NCBI RefSeq assembly: GCF_040954645.1
Contig: NC_092813.1
Location: 16,346,136-16,410,135 of the forward strand
Source: Diabrotica undecimpunctata
Taxonomy: Eukaryota > Arthropoda > Insecta > Coleoptera > Chrysomelidae
Direction of reading: 5' to 3'
DNA: 64,000 bases
Numbering within the stretch: the stretch's first letter is position 1; each line of letters starts with the position of its first letter. A model generated the notes under the pieces. That model did not search any database. It was not told the origin of the DNA and was given only the letters and a program-made list of their open reading frames with translations. Positions 1-10,271 of this stretch are shown piece after piece. A program made the position numbers and the translations under genes.

Positions 1-2
1 TT

Positions 3-896
3 CTAAACTCAAAATTTTGGTTTCAAGGTCCCTCATTTCTACTTAATTTTGACTTAGATTTAACTTCTTATGATTCAAAACCAAATGTAAGTAAAATACC
101 CGAGGAAAAGAAAATACTTCATCTAGCACAAGAAAGCCCAATAAGTTTCATTGAAAATTTATCTCTCAAATTTTCAAACTTCTTAAAACTACAACGCAGT
201 ATCACACTTATTCTCAGATACATTCACAATTTCAAGTTTCCAAATAAAAAATTTGTTGGACCCTTCTCTGTTTCAGAATTAAAAAATGCTGAAAATTTAA
301 TAATAAAACTTTTGCAAAAAGCACACTTTTTTCGAGAATTTTCTTATCTTGAAAATAAGGAGATAATTTCAAATAGAACAATTTTAAAACTCAACCCATT
401 CATAGATAATCAGCAAATGATTCGTGTAGGTGGTCGTCTAAGGTACTCAGACGTCTCATATGAACAGAAGTACCCATTACTTCTACCCTCTCATAATCAC
501 ATAGTAAAATTAATGCTGCATAGAGAACATATAAGATTATGTCATGCAGGCCCTCAAAATACTCTTTCCAATTTTCGTTTAAGATATTGGTGTCTAAATG
601 GTCTCAAAGAAACTAAAAGAATAATTAATAAATGTCACGATTGTTTTAAATTTAAAGCACAGATAGCCACACAGTTAATGGCTGATTTACCACAGAAGAA
701 CCTCGAAGTTAACGACTTAGTTCTATTAAAGGAAGATAAAGTTCCACCCCTACACTGGCCATTGGCAAGAATTGTTGAATTGTTTACTGGTAAGGACGAT
801 AAGGTCCGTAGTGTTAAAATAAAGACTAGAGATGGATATTTTAACAGACCCATTACAAAACTCTGTCCTGTTCCTGTGGACAAAGAAGAAAATTAA
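3..896 (+). pseudogene. BEL/Pao retrotransposon pol fragment lacking the integrase catalytic core
   Basis: The frame is open to the left window edge, so the protein is partial at its N-terminus; the first Met at 312 is internal. It reads as the end of a BEL/Pao Pol polyprotein. A pre-integrase region leads into a zinc-binding integrase domain (REHIRLCHAGPQNTL, then CHDCFKF). A C-terminal domain typical of the family follows (VNDLVLLKEDKVPPLHWPLA and RPITKLCPVPVD). Between MADLP and QKNLEVND the whole D,D-35-E integrase core that normally lies there, a few hundred residues, is absent, yet the frame stays open across the joint. The copy therefore could not integrate by itself. It ends at a TAA just before a presumed LTR. 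Clade assignment is from family knowledge; the deletion is read directly. Confidence 0.85.
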
Positions 897-908
897 AATT
901 TTAAATTT

Positions 909-1691
909 TGTTACATTTAAATGTATTACTCTAGTTTAGGAATAGTTATTTCTTAAATTACATTTAAGTTAAGTTTGCTTACTTTCTCAAATCACTCTAT
1001 CTTTCGTTTTGAAGTAAATACTTCAACGCGGGCAGTCTATGTTCCAGAACAGAACATATCGTTTTAAAATATAAAATAAAAATATAATTCCTTAGACTTT
1101 TCTTAGTGTAGAATAAGTAAAATAGTCATTTCATCAAGTTTGCTCGGGATACCCGACTCATTGGCGCCTCAGCCTCTTAAATAGTTTTCACACCTAAATA
1201 CAAGAGGGGTAATCTTCACTTTTACGCATTAAGTAGTATTATCAGATCAGTTCCTTCTCACACATCGCCCTTGAGGCATGTGCATTTTAAAACACTCTCA
1301 ATTCATGTATAATATATTTCTCTACGCCGAAATCGGGCATTTTTCTCATAACGGTTTTCTCTTTCGCGTGTTATAAAGAAAGAATTATTTGATATTGTAT
1401 AGTCAGCTACGGCCGTGTTGAGGCTTCTCTACTCTAAAAATAGTTAATTATAAGTCGATAAACTAAAAGTGCTTTTATTTCTCTGGAGCTATATTTGCTC
1501 AAATTAACAATCCTTATCCTTCAACGGTCACTGAAGAACCAAACCTATGGAGATACATCCATTCACAAGTCCTTTGAAGTAAGGCTTGGAATCAAAAGAT
1601 TTCCAACCCTCTTATGTAGGGAGCCAGTTACAAGGCCCCCACAGTATTTTTAAAATATGTTGTGTAGTCAGCATGAGAGACAAAAACACAA
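909..1691 (+). repeat. Presumed 3' LTR of the BEL/Pao element
   Basis: This non-coding stretch begins TGTTACA 12 bases after the pol stop and follows an A/G-rich run (AAAGAAGAAAA) that could be the polypurine tract. It ends before sequence that aligns with ORF1 of the older Jockey relic (from about 1693), which marks the latest possible right edge; ACA at 1689-1691 would give a TG...CA-type end. No second LTR is in the window, so the exact right end and the target duplication cannot be fixed. Confidence 0.5.
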
Positions 1692-1825
1692 TTGTTAAGC
1701 TTCGATTAAGTAGTGGATCTATTCGAAAATATACAAGAAGTAAAAGACATATTCAGCGTAACAAAATTGTTTTCAGAAGACTATCATGTACTTATAAAGT
1801 TTCTAATGGAATTACATCCATACTA

Positions 1826-1897
1826 CATCGACAAAATAATGAAAACCAAAAGCACCAAATACATCGACAAAAGAATGAAAACCAATAGCACCAAATT
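1826..1897 (+). repeat. 36-bp tandem duplication inside the old ORF1 tail
   Basis: Two adjacent 36-bp units starting CATCGACAAAA differ at only a few positions. They translate as IDKIMKTKSTKY and IDKRMKTNSTKL, adding 12 residues compared with the younger homologue. Confidence 0.8.
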
Positions 1898-2639
1898 AAT
1901 ACGAAAACTTGGCAAACACATAGGCTTATTCCCTGCATTAAAAACTTCAATGTCGGAAGAAGATTCCGGTTCATTGGTAAATATTTCTTCTAAAGAATAA
2001 TTAGGTACATTCACTTCTCTGCTTCAGTTGAACTTAAAATGGTTTTATACCCATTTTGAAAAACTAAAACATATTATCTTTAAAACACACCCATCTATTT
2101 TCTGTCTACAGGAAAAAAATTTCAAAAATTCAAACCAATGTATATAACTTTCGTAATTATTCATGTTTCTTCAGTAACAGATTAAACCAAAACATTGCCA
2201 GTGAAGTAGTAGCAGTTTACGTGGATAAAAAATTCATGAGCACACAGTTACCAGTGACTTCAAATAATATTGAATTAATAACTATCACAATAAATATACA
2301 TCAAAAAATTTGGTATATGTAATATGTATATCCCACCAAATCAAACTATATCCCAAGAAGATTTAACAACTATTTTTGAACAAATTTCTTAACGTATTGA
2401 ATTGAAAATTATCGTTGAAGATCTTAACTGCCACAATCCGATGTGGTCTTCTATAAAACTGAACCCGACAGGACGAATTATAGAAGATATTATAACATCC
2501 CAAAATCTGAGTCTACTTAACGACTAAAGACCAACCAGATTCAACATACAATATGGCACATTATCACCAATTGATATTTCTCTGTGTGACCAAGTTCTGT
2601 CCACTACGTTAACATGCTACGTTCTACCCCACTACCACA

Positions 2640-2650
2640 TTATAATATAT
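2640..2650. repeat. Left target-site duplication of the young Jockey
   Basis: TTATAATATAT here is repeated exactly at 8253-8263, immediately outside the two ends of the inserted minus-strand LINE. Confidence 0.9.
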
Positions 2651-2849
2651 ATTTTTTTTTTTTTATTGAAATTAACGTGTCTCGACATCTATGGCCATTG
2701 ACACGGGTACAAGAATATCTGGAGATATTACATTATTCATATTAGAATATTACATTATAAGATAAATACAGTAAGTTATAGATAGTTAACATAGTTACAC
2801 ATAGTGTTACAAACATTTTTTTTTTTAACAAACAATGTTGCAATATTTG
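2651..2849 (-). other. 3' UTR and poly-A tail of the young Jockey
   Basis: This is the non-coding sequence between the ORF2 stop and the target duplication. In element orientation it ends in an A-run (T-run at 2652-2664); a second A-rich run lies at 2816-2826. A poly-A end is usual for Jockey-type LINEs. Confidence 0.85.
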
Positions 2850-5800
2850 TTATATCCGATAATACAATCTGCAATCTTTTAAAAAGTCAATTAGAGCACT
2901 GTATACATTAGGCGAACTAAGTATCTGTTTCAGGCTACCAGTTATATTATGCGCTAGTCTATACATTCTATAATAACTGCATTCAACGAGTAAGTGTTCT
3001 ACTGTAACGCGGTGAGAATCACAATGTTCACAAACAGGTGGGTTTTCGGAAGTCATCAGGTATCCGTGAGTGAAGCGAGTGTGTCCTATTCGAAGTCTTC
3101 GAATGATGAGTTTGTCCCTCCTAGTCATTGTAGGTATCTTAAATGAGTATAAAGTGGGATTGATTATGTACAGTTTTGTGTTTTGTCCATTCCAATGATT
3201 TTGCCATATTTTACGAGTGTTTTGTTTTATGGTTGCTGCTAGATCTTGATGAAGTTGAATTTTTTCTTGGCTTAGGTCAGAACAACTTGCTTTTCTTGCT
3301 GAGATGTCTGCAGACTCATTTCCAGTGATCCCTACATGAGATGGGGTCCAAAGAATGGTTATTGATGTTCCTCTGCTGTGGTTTTGATGACAGATGTGTT
3401 GGATTTTTTGGACTATCGGATTTAACGAGTATATATTGGCAATGGACTGAATTGAAGAAAGAGAATCAGTGCATATAGCTAGAGATTTGGTATTGGGAGA
3501 AGTCATTTCAAGAGCTTTAAGGATACCATATAATTCTGCAGTGTGAATACTACAAGTAGTTGGTAGTCGATATAAAGCTAAAGTTATGTTTTCGGTACAT
3601 ACAGCACAGCCAGTATTCTTTTCATCTTTAGATGCGTCGGTATAAAGAACTTAGTTGTACTGTTTTGCATTTATTGTTTCTTGAAATAATTGTCTAAGGA
3701 GCTGTTTAGGAGTGTCTTCTTTTTTATGTCGAGTTAGACTGGTATTGAAAGCAGGTAGCTTATTGGTCCATGGAGGATTATTGGAAGTACTGATGGGGGT
3801 AGTTATATTCAGGTCTATGGCTGCTAGCATAGGATTTACTAATTGTGGTAGGGAGTAAACAGATCTGTCTCTATTTTCAGGAGCGTGGGGGATGTTAATG
3901 AGCTTAAGTACTGGGTTTTTTGGGTTGGCTGAAACTATAGTGAAATAGGAAGAGAGTAAAAGCTGACGTCGTATGAAAAGAGGAGGTTCCAAAGCTTCAA
4001 CGCACAAGCTTTCGGCGGGGCTAGATCGAAATGCACCTAGACATATACGTAAGGAGGTCGTTTGTATTGAGTTTAGGGATTTAAGATAAGTATTACAGGC
4101 GGTCATGTAGAGTATACATCCATAATCTAACCTAGAGCGAATAAGAGCTGTATAGATTCTCAATAACATATTTTCTTCAGCTCCCCATTGATGATGTGCA
4201 AGTGTTTTCAATATATTTAGTTTACCAGCACAGTTGTCCTTTAGTTTTTTTAAGTGTATTTTCTAGTTTAACTTCTGATCGAATATTAGACCCAAGATTT
4301 TATGATTATTTACTGTAGTTAAAGGAACATCGTTTAGATATATTTCCGGGTTTTGAACGCTTTGCTTTTTGGTAAATCTTAGTATCCTAGATTTTGAGCT
4401 GGAAAGTTTGATGCCGTGTTGTGTGGACCAAGAATATACGTTGTTTACAGCATTTTGAATAAGATTTGATGTACTGGATATGCTTGCTCCACTACAGTAA
4501 ATAAGTAGATCATCAGCGTACAGCAGAGCTTTTATCGGTTGGCGAACTTCTTTTGAGATATCATTAATTGCTAAGTTGAACAGAATTGGACTTAAAACAG
4601 AGCCTTGAGGTACACCATTGAGCTGTTCAAAAACATTTGACTCATTACCGTTTATTGCAACTTTAAATTTACGGTGATTTAAAAAGTTATTTATGAACGT
4701 GTAAATATTGCCTGTAATATTATTATCGATAAGTTTCTGTAATATTACATTCTTTGGAATAGTATCGAAGGCGTTTTCAATATCGAAGGCAGCTACAACT
4801 GTATCATGTTGCTTATTAAAATTCTCGGTTATATGGTTTTGTAGCAATACTAAATTGTCCATAGCGCTTCGATGTGGTCTGAATCCCGATTGAACGGAGC
4901 TAATTATATTGTGCTTTTCAGAAAACCAGTTAAGTCTATTATTGATTAGTTTTTCCATTAATTTGCACATACAACATGTTAATGAAATCGGTCTATAAGA
5001 GGATGGCTCTATTGAAGGTTTGTCGGGTTTTTTAATTGGAAGAATGATGGATTGTCTCCACAGGTTGGGAAACTTTCCGTTGATCCAAAGAAGATTATAA
5101 AATGAAAGTAATTTTGTAAGTCCATTGAGGGCTAAATTTTTGAGGAATATGGAGGGTATATTGTCAATTCCTGCTGCAGAATTTTTTAAGGTAGATATAG
5201 CAAAGGAAAGCTCTTGAAAAGTAAAAGGTGCGTTTAAAGCGAGAAGGTCATCTGAGAGATCTGTAGTAGAAGGAAGATCTTTATGTTGAGTCAGAGTAAT
5301 TGTGTAGTTGTCGTTTTTGCTTTTATTATGAAAATGAGTTGCCATAATTTTAGCGATTTGATCATCTTCAGTTACTATTGAATTATGATAACTGAGTGCT
5401 GAAATTGACAAGTGTGTTGTTTTTCCGTGCATTTGTTTAATTTTCTTCCAAACTTGACTGGAAGGGGCGTCAATAGATATGGAAGATATGTATTTATTCC
5501 AACAGTCTTTTTTGCTTTGTTTGATCACTCTTCGCGCTATAGCTTTTAGGTGTTTAAATTTAATCAGGTTTGACTCAGTTCTGATTCTACGATATTTATT
5601 TAATGCTGTTTTGCTTTCTCGGATAGCTTTCTTACATTCAGTATTCCACCAGGGTACAGTTTTACGAGAAGACGATATTGTGCATGTTCCAATGTGCGTT
5701 TGAGCAGCCAGGGTGATTAAACTCACTAGGGAGTCTAGTGCTATATCAGGATCTTCTGCTAGTTGTAGCTGGTTGATCTTGTTTTCAATGAAGTCTGAAA

Positions 5801-6587
5801 AGTTCTTCCAGTTAGCGTGAGATAATTTCCATTTTGAAATTTTTGCTCTGGGTTTGGTGATAGAATTAGAAATCAAGATAGGAAAGTGATTACTGTCATA
5901 AAGGCAATCCATTGTAGTCCAGGTAAGAAGTGGTGTTAACCTTGGGTCACATAAGCTAAGATCAATTGAGGAGAAAGTGCCACTAGAAATGTTGAAGTAT
6001 GTTTTGGATCCGGTATTCAATATACAGATGTTAGAGGAGTTTAAAACATTTTCAACGACCTTTCCTCTACCAAATGTTTTTTCCGATCCCCAAAGTGAAT
6101 TATGGGCATTAAAATCGCCTGCTAAAATAAAGGGAGCTGGAAGTTGATTAATTAAGTTTATTAGCTCAAATTCAGTAAGGCTGTGGGAAGGTGGTATGTA
6201 AATGCTACAGATAGTAATTTTATTTGGACACCAAATAGTAACAGCAATAGCTTCTAGTGTGGTAGTTAAGTGTACTTCTTTACAATAGTAGTCTTTAGAA
6301 ATATATATAGATGTGCCTCCACTAGCTCTGATATAATTTGTTCTTAAAAAGTGATGTGCTTGAAAACCATTGAGGTATTTCTTGTCCGTTTGCTTGAAGT
6401 TTGTTTCTTGTAGGCAAATAATGTCAGCATTCGTGTCCATGATTAGTTGTTGAATACGTTCTAGACGGGGGTAAAACCCGTCGCAGTTCCACTTGATTAA
6501 ATTAAAAATAAGTATGTTATGTTTCTGAAGTGGTTGCCCCTTCAGAGAGATGGTCTTCTTCGAAATTGTCTTGTGAGGATACCGAGA
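2850..6587 (-). pseudogene. Jockey ORF2: endonuclease, reverse transcriptase, RNase H (two nonsense codons)
   Basis: A single frame holds all domains. An APE-type endonuclease comes first (WNCDGFYPRLERI, CLQETNF, AGDFNAHNSLWGS, DSNHFPI). The reverse transcriptase follows (AAFDIENAFDTIP motif A, NGVPQGSVLSPILFNL motif B, LLYADDLL motif C). A thumb region is next, then RNase H (YTDAS, HTAELYG, CTDSL, GNESADI, all four acidic positions present), and finally a Cys/His C-terminal motif (CEHCDSHRVTVEHLLVEC). In-frame stops are TAG at 4263-4265 and TAA at 3651-3653; the protein reads straight through both. The frame opens after a TAA at 6588, 71 bases inside ORF1 in the +1 frame, but the first ATG is at 6440, after the first endonuclease strand, so the start mode is unclear. 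It acts in target-primed reverse transcription. Confidence 0.93.
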
Positions 6588-7911
6588 TTATGCTTTCTGC
6601 GTCAGAATTATTAGAGCCTAGTTCCGTTTTAATTTTCTTACTAATTCTAGTTAGTCGATTTTTGAGAGATCTCTCAGTTATTGATTTGTAAATCTTGGAA
6701 ATGTCGGAGAGAAGATCTTCTATATTTTTTGTGAACAGGAGTGCTTCGCTCAGTGGGCTGGTTTTACCGTAGCAATTCTCTAAGAAAGCTATAAAGTTAT
6801 CGACCGGTAACGTAAAGGAGTCTTTTTGATAGTGTTCTATAATTGTATTCTTAGATTCAAGCGATATTCTGCTGTCATCTTGAATAGAAGAGTCCCTTTT
6901 GAGTTTCTTTTTGGCTTGATTTACTTTTTTTGTGGCTTGCTCTGGTACGATAAACTCTGAATCAGTTGGGTGTTCTATTTCTGATGAGTCAGTTGACTTT
7001 GGTCTCTTTTCACCTTTTGAAGTTATATTAATTTTTCGCGTGTCATTAGGTGTTTCCGAATTGTCGTCTTGTGGAACTACCGGTAGTGTATTTCGACTTG
7101 CAGCTTGGGAAATATCAGAGGGAAGTGGAGATGTTTTGTTCGAATTTTGTGATTGATTGGATTCAGGGGAGGTGCAATTTGATGCTACGTGACCGGGTTT
7201 TTTACAGTAGAAACAAGTCATTTTATCTGTGGATAAAAATATTCTATGATCATTATTGTCAAATGGAATAATTAGGGATGTTTGAATCTCAGAATTATCA
7301 TGGGATGGCATAAAATATACTTGCCTGCGGAAGGACAAGATATGGTTGTATTCATCTCCTGGGATGCCAGCTCGTAGGAATGATATTGGAGAGACTAGCT
7401 GAAGTCCTATGTTTTTCAGGGAGGCCTCTATTATTTCATTGGGTATTGAAGGACATATATTAGACATGATCAATCGTTTTGCTGGAGTGATTAATCTTCT
7501 GACTGAAAGGATATGGTTTCCGATGGTAATAGTAGGATTTGTGGAAATGAGCTGCTCAACTAGATCTGTTTTGGTTAAATAAATACATATTCTGCTGTTT
7601 GAGATCCTTGAGGCGAAGCATATATTCCTTGGTCCGATAATATCTCCTATGGATTTAACGTAGTCATATAACTTTAAGTCTTCTTCTGAATGGATCACTA
7701 TGGCTTGCTCCTTCTTTGGAAAGGAGCATTTCGGCGCTGATTTAACTGCAGCTGTGTAAGAGATGGAAGGATGTGAGATGTTTGTTGAAGTAGATTGCTG
7801 TGACATGTTTGACGTTGTGGGATTATTTTCAGTCGGTGAAATCATATTATTATTTGGGATGCCCTCGTAGTCAAAAGCAACCCTGGAAATCTTTTTAGTT
7901 TTGTCTTCCAT
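6517..7911 (-). CDS. Jockey ORF1, Gag-like nucleic-acid-binding protein, 464 aa, intact
   Basis: An ORF1 protein coats LINE RNA and chaperones it in the ribonucleoprotein. The first ~60 residues are Ser/Thr/Asn-rich and look disordered. Residues about 65-200 have the alternating hydrophobic pattern of the RRM-like region found in Jockey/I ORF1. A CCHC zinc knuckle follows at about 232-245 (CFYCKKPGHVASNC). A basic Lys-rich block (TKKVNQAKKKLKR) and an acidic, Ser-rich C-terminus finish it. The ATG at 7911 is the first in the frame and is preceded by a stop-rich leader. The C-terminal 23 codons overlap the open ORF2 frame. No lesion is seen, in contrast to ORF2. The length is ordinary for the group. 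Confidence 0.9.
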   Translation of the reverse strand: MEDKTKKISRVAFDYEGIPNNNMISPTENNPTTSNMSQQSTSTNISHPSISYTAAVKSAPKCSFPKKEQAIVIHSEEDLKLYDYVKSIGDIIGPRNICFASRISNSRICIYLTKTDLVEQLISTNPTITIGNHILSVRRLITPAKRLIMSNICPSIPNEIIEASLKNIGLQLVSPISFLRAGIPGDEYNHILSFRRQVYFMPSHDNSEIQTSLIIPFDNNDHRIFLSTDKMTCFYCKKPGHVASNCTSPESNQSQNSNKTSPLPSDISQAASRNTLPVVPQDDNSETPNDTRKINITSKGEKRPKSTDSSEIEHPTDSEFIVPEQATKKVNQAKKKLKRDSSIQDDSRISLESKNTIIEHYQKDSFTLPVDNFIAFLENCYGKTSPLSEALLFTKNIEDLLSDISKIYKSITERSLKNRLTRISKKIKTELGSNNSDAESIISVSSQDNFEEDHLSEGATTSET

Positions 7912-8252
7912 TGGTGAATATTACGTTTAGCAACCAGTAATTACTCATCGTAATTCTGGCTGCCTATTCGACAGGTAGTTGTTCCAATAATAGGTTTATG
8001 TTTATTGTACCGTACTAATTATTGATAACAGGAGCAAAAAGTGGTTTACTAAATAAAGTGTTGTGAATGGTTTTATGCCAGTAAATGCAAGTAAAATTAA
8101 ATTTTACTCACCAAAATATTACTGGCAGGTGCACAACACAATAACTTTACTCCACTGTGATTCTTATCAATTAATATCAACTATTTCGCTATTTAAACAA
8201 CAAAATATCTAAGAGGTTATACGATTCGAACATACACGTTCTAGCTCGATTG
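7912..8252 (-). promoter_or_regulatory. 5' UTR / presumed internal promoter of the young Jockey
   Basis: These 341 bases lie between the target duplication and the ORF1 ATG. Jockey-type LINEs carry an internal promoter here; no TATA box is expected. In element orientation the first 40 bases contain ATGTTCGAATCG, which resembles a Pol III B box but stands alone, so I do not claim it as one. Confidence 0.6.
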
Positions 8253-8263
8253 TTATAATATAT
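8253..8263. repeat. Right target-site duplication of the young Jockey
   Basis: Exact second copy of the 11-mer at 2640-2650, after which the old relic resumes. Confidence 0.9.
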
Positions 8264-8775
8264 TTAACACATCAGAAAACCACAAATATCGAATCCCCCA
8301 TCTCAAAATGGAATATTAAAAGTGCCGATTGGACTAACTTTACCAAACAGGTCAAACTGGACACTAACAAAATCAACTTCACATCATCAAACGATATTGA
8401 CAAGTTTTTAAGTACATCTTTACAAACCATCACAGCAGCTGCAGAGACGTATGTAAGAAAAACAAAAAATGTTAAAGAAACATAAACCTTTTCCGTAGTA
8501 GACACCTGAATACGGCCAAGCTACAAAAGTGTACAAGAAAACTTTTAATAGAATAAAGCATCATAAAACAGACAAAAATATAACGGACTACAAAAAACGA
8601 AGAGCTGAGTCAAGATACATTCTAAAAAAGAATAGAAAAGAATCCTGGAAATAACTTATTTCATTTCTAAATACCTCTTCAAGCATATGTGCAGTTTGTA
8701 AAAACTTAAGGAAAATCTATGGCAAAAGCAGACCATATAACATTCCTTTTCTAGCAAAAAATAATAAAATAATTA
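8264..8775 (+). pseudogene. Old Jockey-like LINE, segment 2: endonuclease C-terminus and linker
   Basis: The frame picks up where 2650 left off: ISKWNIKSADWTNFTK matches the same place in the younger copy (ISKWKLSHANWKNFSD), followed by SLQTITAAAETYVRK and, after shifts, the YGKSRPYN linker before the RT. Stops and frameshifts are frequent. It is interrupted at 8775 by the Penelope-like insertion and continues at 13095. Confidence 0.8.
8766..8775. repeat. Left target-site duplication of the Penelope-like element
   Basis: AAAATAATTA here is repeated at 13085-13094. Joining the two flanks through one copy restores the old Jockey reading (NNKIIS, then DRTEIVDML). Confidence 0.85.
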
Positions 8776-8890
8776 ATTGATGGATTCGACCGTTACTTGA
8801 TGGAAATTCATTTTGTGTAACAATAAAACACTGAAAACTTTGTTTTCAAAACTTCCACAAAATTTATTTTAAATTCTTATCACTACAGCT

Positions 8891-8915
8891 GTTTCGGCTG
8901 ATTGCCTTTCTCAAG
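8891..8915 (-). other. Hammerhead-ribozyme-like core, left arm
   Basis: In element orientation CTTGAGAA, then a GGC-AATCA-GCC hairpin, then GAAAC. This resembles the hammerhead core (CUGANGA, stem II, GAAA), as reported for Penelope elements, but the first box is imperfect. It is probably vestigial. Confidence 0.4.
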
Positions 8916-8952
8916 TGATCTGTTTTTGGCATGGGTTTACACTTTATAGTCT

Positions 8953-9261
8953 CTAATGAAATAGGTTGAGGAGGGGAGAACTGTTTGTCTCAAGCTGGTC
9001 ATTCAGAATTATATCTGTGTTTTTTAATTTGTTGATTTCCATAGATTCTAACAAAGATAGCTTAAGGCCTTTACTTTGAATGTGTAGAATTTTAAATTCG
9101 TCATTAAAAGAATGATTATGATCTAGAAGGTGAAGTGCGTATGTAGAATCTGTTTTTCTATTATTGAAAGCCCTTTTATGTTCTGCTATTCGTTTATTAA
9201 AATTTCTACCTGTTTGACCAATGTAACTTTTTGGGCAGTCGCCACATTTAAGTTTGTACAC
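8953..9261 (-). pseudogene. GIY-YIG endonuclease domain, left-arm copy
   Basis: A 102-residue frame with MYKLKCGDCPKSYIGQTGR (the GIY-YIG pair appears as VYK...YIG), the conserved Arg and His of RIAEHKRAF, and the Glu of LLESMEINKL. It is nearly identical to the domain in the right arm. In PLEs this domain nicks target DNA. Here it has no RT attached in its own orientation, so it is only the duplicated tail of the element. Confidence 0.85.
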
Positions 9262-9593
9262 ACCACTGTGTAAGTGTTTTTTATGTTGGCTCTTATTGTT
9301 TTTAATATATTTGCCTAGGTTGTTATTTGTTCTGAAAGCTGGTGTTATTCCTTTCTTTTCTATGTGTTTGGCTATTTTTGTTGATATTTTGCCTGTATAT
9401 GTGATCGAGCAGAAGGTACTGGGTTTTTTTCTGGTGGTGGAAATACTAAGTTCAGGGCTTTCTTGTGTAGTTTTTGATTTAACATTTTATTAATTGTTTG
9501 TTCGTTGTATCCATTGTTTACTGCTATTTGCTTAATGATATTTAATTCTGTCTCAAAATTGTATTTTCACATAGGAATTGCTGTTACATATAT

Positions 9594-10271
9594 ACAACAT
9601 TTTCAGTTATCTAACAACTCCAGATTAATTTCATTTGACGTAAAAAATCTTTTTCCTAGTATCCCTCCTACAGAAACTTTTATTCTAGTAAAAAACCTTT
9701 TAGACCAAAATAGTACAAATCCAATCATTACATCTGAAATTTTACATCTTCTTGAAGTTTGCATAAACCAGACCTACTTTGAATTTAATAATGAATTATA
9801 TAGAAATAACAGTGCAGGACTTATAATGGGCAATCCTCTAAGCCCATTACTATCAGATATTTTTATGGATCATCTAGAGACAAAGATTTCAAAACATCCC
9901 ATATTCAAACAGTTTTTATATTGGTGGAGATACGTAGATGACGTACTGGTATGTTTCACAGGAACTAACAGGCAACTCGACCAATTTTTATCGTATATTA
10001 ATTCTCTTCATAGTCATATTGAATTTACAATAGGAACAGAACAAAATCAATCCATAAATATTTTAGATTTAAAAATTACCAGACTTTAAAAAAAAACATG
10101 ACTTCTCCATATTTCATAAACCTACCCATACTGACACGACTATTCACAATTCATCATCCCATCCCACACAACATAAACTAGCAGCCTATCATAGTATGTT
10201 ACATAGATTAACAGCAATTCCTATGTCAAAATACAATTTTGAGACAGAATTAAATATCATTAAGCAAATAG
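9594..10271 (+). pseudogene. Penelope-like reverse transcriptase, 5'-truncated
   Basis: The ORF contains RT palm motifs of the Penelope type: ISFDVKNLFPSIP (motif A Asp), SAGLIMGNPLSPLLSDIFMD (motif B) and WWRYVDDVLVCF (catalytic YVDD). Sequence upstream is missing because the inverted arm joins here; the track upstream of about 9594 is the arm. A frameshift in the A-run at 10085-10094 separates LDLKITRL from KHDFSIFHKPTHTDTT, which leads on to FETELNIIKQI. There the LINE insertion at 10272 cuts the frame; it continues at 12373 (AVNNGYNE). The RT makes cDNA by target-primed synthesis. Confidence 0.9.

Larger units (their letters stand above)
1692..2650 (+). pseudogene. Old Jockey-like LINE, segment 1: ORF1 C-terminus and start of ORF2 endonuclease
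   Basis: From about 1713 to 2000 a frame matches the C-terminal tail of ORF1 in the younger copy nearby, with a similar spacing of VVDLFEN-like and LIRKLGK-like blocks. About 40 bases later ORF2 begins with NLKWFYTHFEKL and PSIFCLQEKNF, the first endonuclease motif (LQE) of Jockey-type LINEs. The rest, through ISLCD near 2575-2590, is riddled with stops and shifts. The reading is cut at 2650 by the minus-strand Jockey insertion and resumes at 8264. The start is truncated by, or lies beyond, the BEL LTR. It is clearly older than the element inserted into it. Confidence 0.75.
2651..8252 (-). mobile_element. Full-length Jockey-like non-LTR retrotransposon (5.6 kb)
   Basis: The element is bounded by an exact 11-bp target duplication. 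On the minus strand it runs 5' UTR, ORF1 (Gag-like), ORF2 (endonuclease, reverse transcriptase, RNase H), 3' UTR and a short poly-A tail (the T-run at 2652-2664). It sits in opposite orientation inside the endonuclease region of an older relative: the host relic reads into it at 2650 and out again at 8264, and removing the insert with one duplicate restores the relic's frame. ORF1 is intact, while ORF2 has two in-frame stops and no frameshift seen, so this is a recent copy that is probably no longer autonomous. Confidence 0.95.
8816..9586 (-). repeat. Left inverted arm of the Penelope-like element
   Basis: Reverse complement of 10209-10271 plus 12373-13080. It starts at the sequence TAACAATAAAACACTG and ends at GGAATTGCTGTTA. 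It retains CAA where the right arm has a TAA stop (near 12407), and has lost a base in an A-run, which breaks its own reading. Confidence 0.9.

Noticed and set aside
1586..1888. 100-codon plus ORF as an independent gene
   Set aside because: It overlaps the ORF1 tail of the old Jockey in another frame and starts in the presumed LTR.
8220..8245. Pol III B box in the 5' UTR of the young Jockey
   Set aside because: GTTCGAATC resembles the B box but there is no A box at a proper distance and Jockey elements use Pol II promoters.
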